From the NCBI GenBank assembly GCA_029550525.1, contig JAKPHF010000046.1:235796-299795 (forward strand): 64,000 nucleotides of DNA, in the 5' to 3' direction. Under the pieces are notes generated by a model. That model was not told the DNA's origin and made no database searches. It worked only from the letters and a program-made list of their open reading frames with translations. Shown piece by piece: positions 60,764 to 64,000 of this stretch (positions are counted from its first letter, which is position 1; each line of letters begins with the position of its first letter). This DNA is from Planctomycetota bacterium. Its GTDB lineage: Bacteria; Planctomycetota; Phycisphaerae; UBA1845; PWPN01. The position numbers and the translations under genes are program-made.

Positions 60764-63604
60764 ATGACAGACAAAGACAAACCCGAAGCACAAGACAAGC
60801 CGAAGAAGACCGGACGAACCACCAAGTCGACCACTCGCAAGACCACGACGACCAAGACGGCGACGCGAGCCAAGAGCAGTACCGCCGCCAAGAAGTCGAC
60901 CACTGCCAAGGCGACGAAGGAAACCAAGGCCAGGACCACACGGACTCGCCCTCGCCGCGTGAAGCCGAAATCAGAAGAGACCGTTGAAGCGACGGAAGCG
61001 ATCGAGTCGGCACAAGCGGTTGTGGGAGCTTCGACAGTCGAATCGTCGGCCCCCGCAGAGTCCTCGGCACTTGCCGAGTCATCGTCAATCGCCGAATCAT
61101 CCGTGCCCACCGTGCAGGAACTCGAAGCGCCCGTGGAGGCGGTGGCTCAGCCTGAGCCGGTCGAAGATCCCGGTGCAACGGCACTGGCCGAGTGGGCGGC
61201 CGTGGGCGCGAGTGACGACCGCCGCCGGCTGGCTAACCGCGGACGAGGTCGGCCGCTTCGTCCCTCACGGCCGACTGGTTCGGCCGTGACCGAGAAGCCC
61301 GCCCCGCGTGCCGATTCCGAGTTGCTGGACATCCCGGCGTGGCCGGAACTGTCCGATGATGCCCCCGCTGCTGCGGCCAGCCCGGCGCCGCGAGCCGAGC
61401 CGCAGACTCCTGCTCGTGCGGACACCAAAGCGGCAGAGCCTGCATCGAAAGCGGCACCTCGTCCGACCCGGCAGGCGCCCGCTCAGCCCGCCAAGTCGCA
61501 AGAGGCCGGCCGCGAGCCCTTCCGTCCGGTGGACCAGAAGGAAGCGGACGTCGATTCCGACTTCGGTGCGGGACTCGAACTGGAGTCCGAGGCGCAAGCC
61601 GAGCCCGATGCCGAGAGCGAGGTCGAAGATCAAGCCGTTGCGGAGGCACCTGCGGGTGAACCGACCACCGATGAGGAACGGCCTCAAAAGTCGCGCCGTC
61701 GTCGTCGCCGCCGTCGCGGCCGTCATCGCAAAGACCAGCAGGGTCAGGATGAGCCGGGCGAAGCACAAACCAGCGGACAGAGCTCCGGTTCAACGGCGGC
61801 ACCGGTTCAGCCCGAAGCGTCCGCCGACAGCTCGGCCTCGTCGACGAACTCGCCTACCTCAGAGACCGCCCTGGCGGCACCGCTACCGGCTGACACGGAG
61901 TGGGACGCCGAGTTGTCCGAGGAGGAGCTCGAACCGACAACTCCCGTGGACGAGAAGAACGGCCGGCTCATGCTGATCAACGTGGCCGAAGGCGAAGAGT
62001 GCCGGATCGCCATCCTGCATCAGAATCGGCTCGAGGAACTGTTCATCGAACGAGCCAGCGCCGAGTCGCACGTGGGTAACATCTACAAGGGACGTGTGAC
62101 AAACGTCGAGCCGAGCATCCAGGCGGCCTTCGTGGATTTCGGCCTGCCCAAGAACGGCTTCCTGCACATTTCCGACCTGCAACCGCAGTACTTCCCCGGC
62201 GGCATGAAGACCGTCGAGGAAGTGGGCCGCAAAACCCCCCGCCGGGATCGGCCGCCCATCCAGAAGTGTCTGCGCCGCGGGCAGGAAATTATCGTCCAGA
62301 TCATCAAGGAAGGCATCGGCACGAAGGGTCCGACGCTGACCACGTACATCTCCATCCCGGGGCGATACCTGGTGATGATGCCCGGCATGAACCGCCTGGG
62401 CGTGTCGCGGCGAATCGAGGACGAAGAAGCCCGGCGGAAGATGCGCAAGGTTCTGGAAGAGCTGAACCTGCCCAAAGACATGGGTTTCATCCTGCGGACC
62501 GCGGGCCTGGACCGCACGAAACGCGAGCTCCAGCAGGATCTGCTCTACCTCCAGCGATTGTGGAAGGTCGTGGAGCGGCGCATCAAGACCGAGCGAGCCC
62601 CCTGCGAGTTGTACCGCGAATCGGACCTGGTCATCCGGACCATTCGCGATGTGTTCTCGCCGGACTTCTCCAAGATTCTGGTCGATGACGCTCAAACCGC
62701 GGAGAAAGTCCGCGATTTCCTGGCCATCGCCATGCCGCGCAGCAGCGCGCCCGTGGAGGTGTACACGGGCCATCGCCCGCTCTTCCACGAGTACAAGCTC
62801 GAACAGGAAATCGAGCGGATCAACTCGCGATACGTTCCGTTGCCCTCGGGCGGCTCGCTGGTCATCGAGTCGACCGAGGCTCTGGTGGCCATCGACGTCA
62901 ACAGCGGTAAATACCGCGAGCACGACGACGCGGAAGAGACCGCATACCGCATCAATCTCGAAGCGGCTGAGGAGATCGCCCGGCAGTTGCGACTGCGAGA
63001 CCTGGGCGGGCTGATCCTCTGCGACCTGATCGACATGCGGCTGGAGAAGCATCGCCGCGGCGTCGAGCGGGCGCTGCGTGAGGCCCTCAAGAAGCACAAG
63101 GAACGGGCCAAGTGCCTGCGGATGAGCCAGTTCGGCATCATCGAGATGACGCGGCAGCGCATGCGGCCGTCGATCAAGCGCAGCATCTATCAGGACTGCC
63201 CGCACTGTCGCGGCACCGGCCTGGTCAAGAACAGCGAGTCCATGACGCTGGACATCATGCGGCTGCTGCGTCTGGCCACGCATCACGACCAGGTGGACAC
63301 GGTGGAGGTCCGCGTGGCGCCCGCCGTCGGGTTCCAATTGCAGAATCGCAAGCGTGCGGCCATCCACGCGCTCGAGCAGGAAACCGGCCGGCGCATCATC
63401 ATTCGGACCGACGAAAATCTCGGACCCGACCAGTACTCGTTCGAGTGCCTCGACCAGCGCGGCGGCACGGTTCGCATCGAAGATCTGCCGGAAAGCGCAC
63501 GATCCATGCCCGAGCCGCGATCCAAGCGCCGCTCGGGCGGCGGCGGGTCCGATGCCCGCTCCAACGGCAACGGCCGCGAGACGCTGGAAGATGTCTTCGA
63601 TTGA
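60764..63604 (+). CDS. rne: Rne/Rng-family endoribonuclease with long disordered N-terminal extension
   Basis: 946 residues. Residues 1-400 are low complexity: a Lys/Thr/Ala-rich histone-like stretch, then acidic and Pro/Ala-rich repeats and an Arg block (KSRRRRRRRRGRH). The catalytic core begins near 402: an S1-like RNA-binding domain (GNIYKGRVTNVEPSIQAAFV), and the DNase-I-like region with catalytic aspartates in AIDVNSGKY and LCDLIDM. The zinc link is CPHC in DCPHCRGTG. Canonical RNase E has the disordered scaffold at the C-terminus; here it is N-terminal. It cuts single-stranded AU-rich RNA in mRNA decay and rRNA/tRNA maturation. ATG at 60764. Confidence 0.92.
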   Translation: MTDKDKPEAQDKPKKTGRTTKSTTRKTTTTKTATRAKSSTAAKKSTTAKATKETKARTTRTRPRRVKPKSEETVEATEAIESAQAVVGASTVESSAPAESSALAESSSIAESSVPTVQELEAPVEAVAQPEPVEDPGATALAEWAAVGASDDRRRLANRGRGRPLRPSRPTGSAVTEKPAPRADSELLDIPAWPELSDDAPAAAASPAPRAEPQTPARADTKAAEPASKAAPRPTRQAPAQPAKSQEAGREPFRPVDQKEADVDSDFGAGLELESEAQAEPDAESEVEDQAVAEAPAGEPTTDEERPQKSRRRRRRRRGRHRKDQQGQDEPGEAQTSGQSSGSTAAPVQPEASADSSASSTNSPTSETALAAPLPADTEWDAELSEEELEPTTPVDEKNGRLMLINVAEGEECRIAILHQNRLEELFIERASAESHVGNIYKGRVTNVEPSIQAAFVDFGLPKNGFLHISDLQPQYFPGGMKTVEEVGRKTPRRDRPPIQKCLRRGQEIIVQIIKEGIGTKGPTLTTYISIPGRYLVMMPGMNRLGVSRRIEDEEARRKMRKVLEELNLPKDMGFILRTAGLDRTKRELQQDLLYLQRLWKVVERRIKTERAPCELYRESDLVIRTIRDVFSPDFSKILVDDAQTAEKVRDFLAIAMPRSSAPVEVYTGHRPLFHEYKLEQEIERINSRYVPLPSGGSLVIESTEALVAIDVNSGKYREHDDAEETAYRINLEAAEEIARQLRLRDLGGLILCDLIDMRLEKHRRGVERALREALKKHKERAKCLRMSQFGIIEMTRQRMRPSIKRSIYQDCPHCRGTGLVKNSESMTLDIMRLLRLATHHDQVDTVEVRVAPAVGFQLQNRKRAAIHALEQETGRRIIIRTDENLGPDQYSFECLDQRGGTVRIEDLPESARSMPEPRSKRRSGGGGSDARSNGNGRETLEDVFD

Positions 63605-64000
63605 CCACGCCCAGCCCCCCGCGCGGTTCCCCGGTCCTTCGCTCGCCGGCGAGCGGAAGCGACACGGCTCGTTCATCGCCGTACTGCTTCTGCTCGTCGG
63701 CGTGTGGGTGCTGGCCATGCTCTTTCGCTGGGAGATTCGCGCCCAGTGGTGGGCGTGGCAGGCCGTCCGGGCGGAAACACGTGAGACGCGCGACTACTAC
63801 GTGGTACGGCTGGCGTCCATCCGCGATCAATCCTTGCCCGCCCTTGCTCGGCTGATCGATGATCCTCGCGCGGAGGTGCGCGAAGCCGCAATCACGGTTC
63901 TTCGTCATTGCGAGGGTGCTCGCGGCGCCGATTGTCTCCTCGACTTGCTGGCCGACGAAGAGCCGGACGTAGCGGGGCTTGCGGCCACGGCGTTGGCGTG
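63591..64000 (+). CDS. Membrane-anchored HEAT-repeat protein, partial
   Basis: ATG at 63591 lies inside the RNase E/G gene (14-base overlap) and the frame runs past the window end, so it is 3'-truncated. At least 136 residues: a polar start, one transmembrane helix (FIAVLLLLVGVWVLAMLF), then alpha-helical HEAT-like repeats (LPALARLIDDPRAEVREAAI, CLLDLLADEEPDVAGLAATA). Overlap with rne suggests translational coupling. Function unknown; a scaffold role is typical of HEAT proteins. Confidence 0.65.
   Translation, partial: MSSIDHAQPPARFPGPSLAGERKRHGSFIAVLLLLVGVWVLAMLFRWEIRAQWWAWQAVRAETRETRDYYVVRLASIRDQSLPALARLIDDPRAEVREAAITVLRHCEGARGADCLLDLLADEEPDVAGLAATALA

Overview
This 64 kb window is high-GC bacterial DNA that most resembles a Planctomycetota chromosome, plausibly Phycisphaerae or a relative. 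This is inferred from gene content. The supporting genes are a long DUF1573 protein, a PEP-CTERM protein, Tat-exported Gfo/Idh/MocA oxidoreductases, a ThuA/HEAT/discoidin/PmoA-like giant, a TIGR03790 protein, a 'GYNLRGL' zinc-ribbon membrane protein and abundant short palindromic intergenic repeats. There is no rRNA, CRISPR array, integrase or intact transposase; one tRNA (Arg-UCU) is present.

Layout. 1-12 kb: the tail of an unknown gene, a CNNM/CBS transporter, a secreted DUF1573-thioredoxin fusion, an epimerase-like SDR with a DHDPS-like lyase, and a tight minus-strand run of four genes (PH-like membrane protein, pore-less voltage-sensor protein, SLC13 permease, dicarboxylate symporter). 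12-18 kb: a PEP-CTERM protein with a clear terminator, an amidohydrolase-SDR pair followed by an alpha-L-fucosidase, and tilS. 18-42 kb: a glycan-related region with the ThuA giant, two Gfo/Idh/MocA proteins, a six-hairpin glycosidase with a LamG domain, a GH116 protein, an M14 lipoprotein, TIGR03790, ligA, a DMT exporter, an ADP-ribosylglycohydrolase and a sugar isomerase. 42-49 kb: tRNA-Arg, a stand-alone sigma-4-like protein, a zinc ribbon, a glycogen-synthase-like glycosyltransferase, a membrane polyferredoxin, a cupin and a frameshifted zinc-ribbon membrane gene. 49-53 kb: a sugar ABC importer without its ATPase. 53-57 kb: a Ste24-type protease and two secreted/membrane unknowns. 57-64 kb: hpf, a PTS IIA, HPr, enzyme I, a TIGR03936 protein, an RNase E/G with a very long disordered N-terminus, and a HEAT protein running off the window.

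How it fits together. The genes suggest a heterotroph that takes apart fucosylated and glucosylated glycans outside the cytoplasm (signal-peptide and Tat exported glycosidases, Gfo/Idh enzymes, sugar isomerase, ABC importer). A PTS chain without sugar permease components, next to the ribosome hibernation factor, looks regulatory. Dispersed palindromes of at least five families sit almost only between genes, often immediately after stop codons, and probably serve as terminators or are REP/MITE-like elements. The most unusual protein context is the pore-less voltage sensor with a coiled coil, packed into an operon with two ion-coupled carboxylate transporters.
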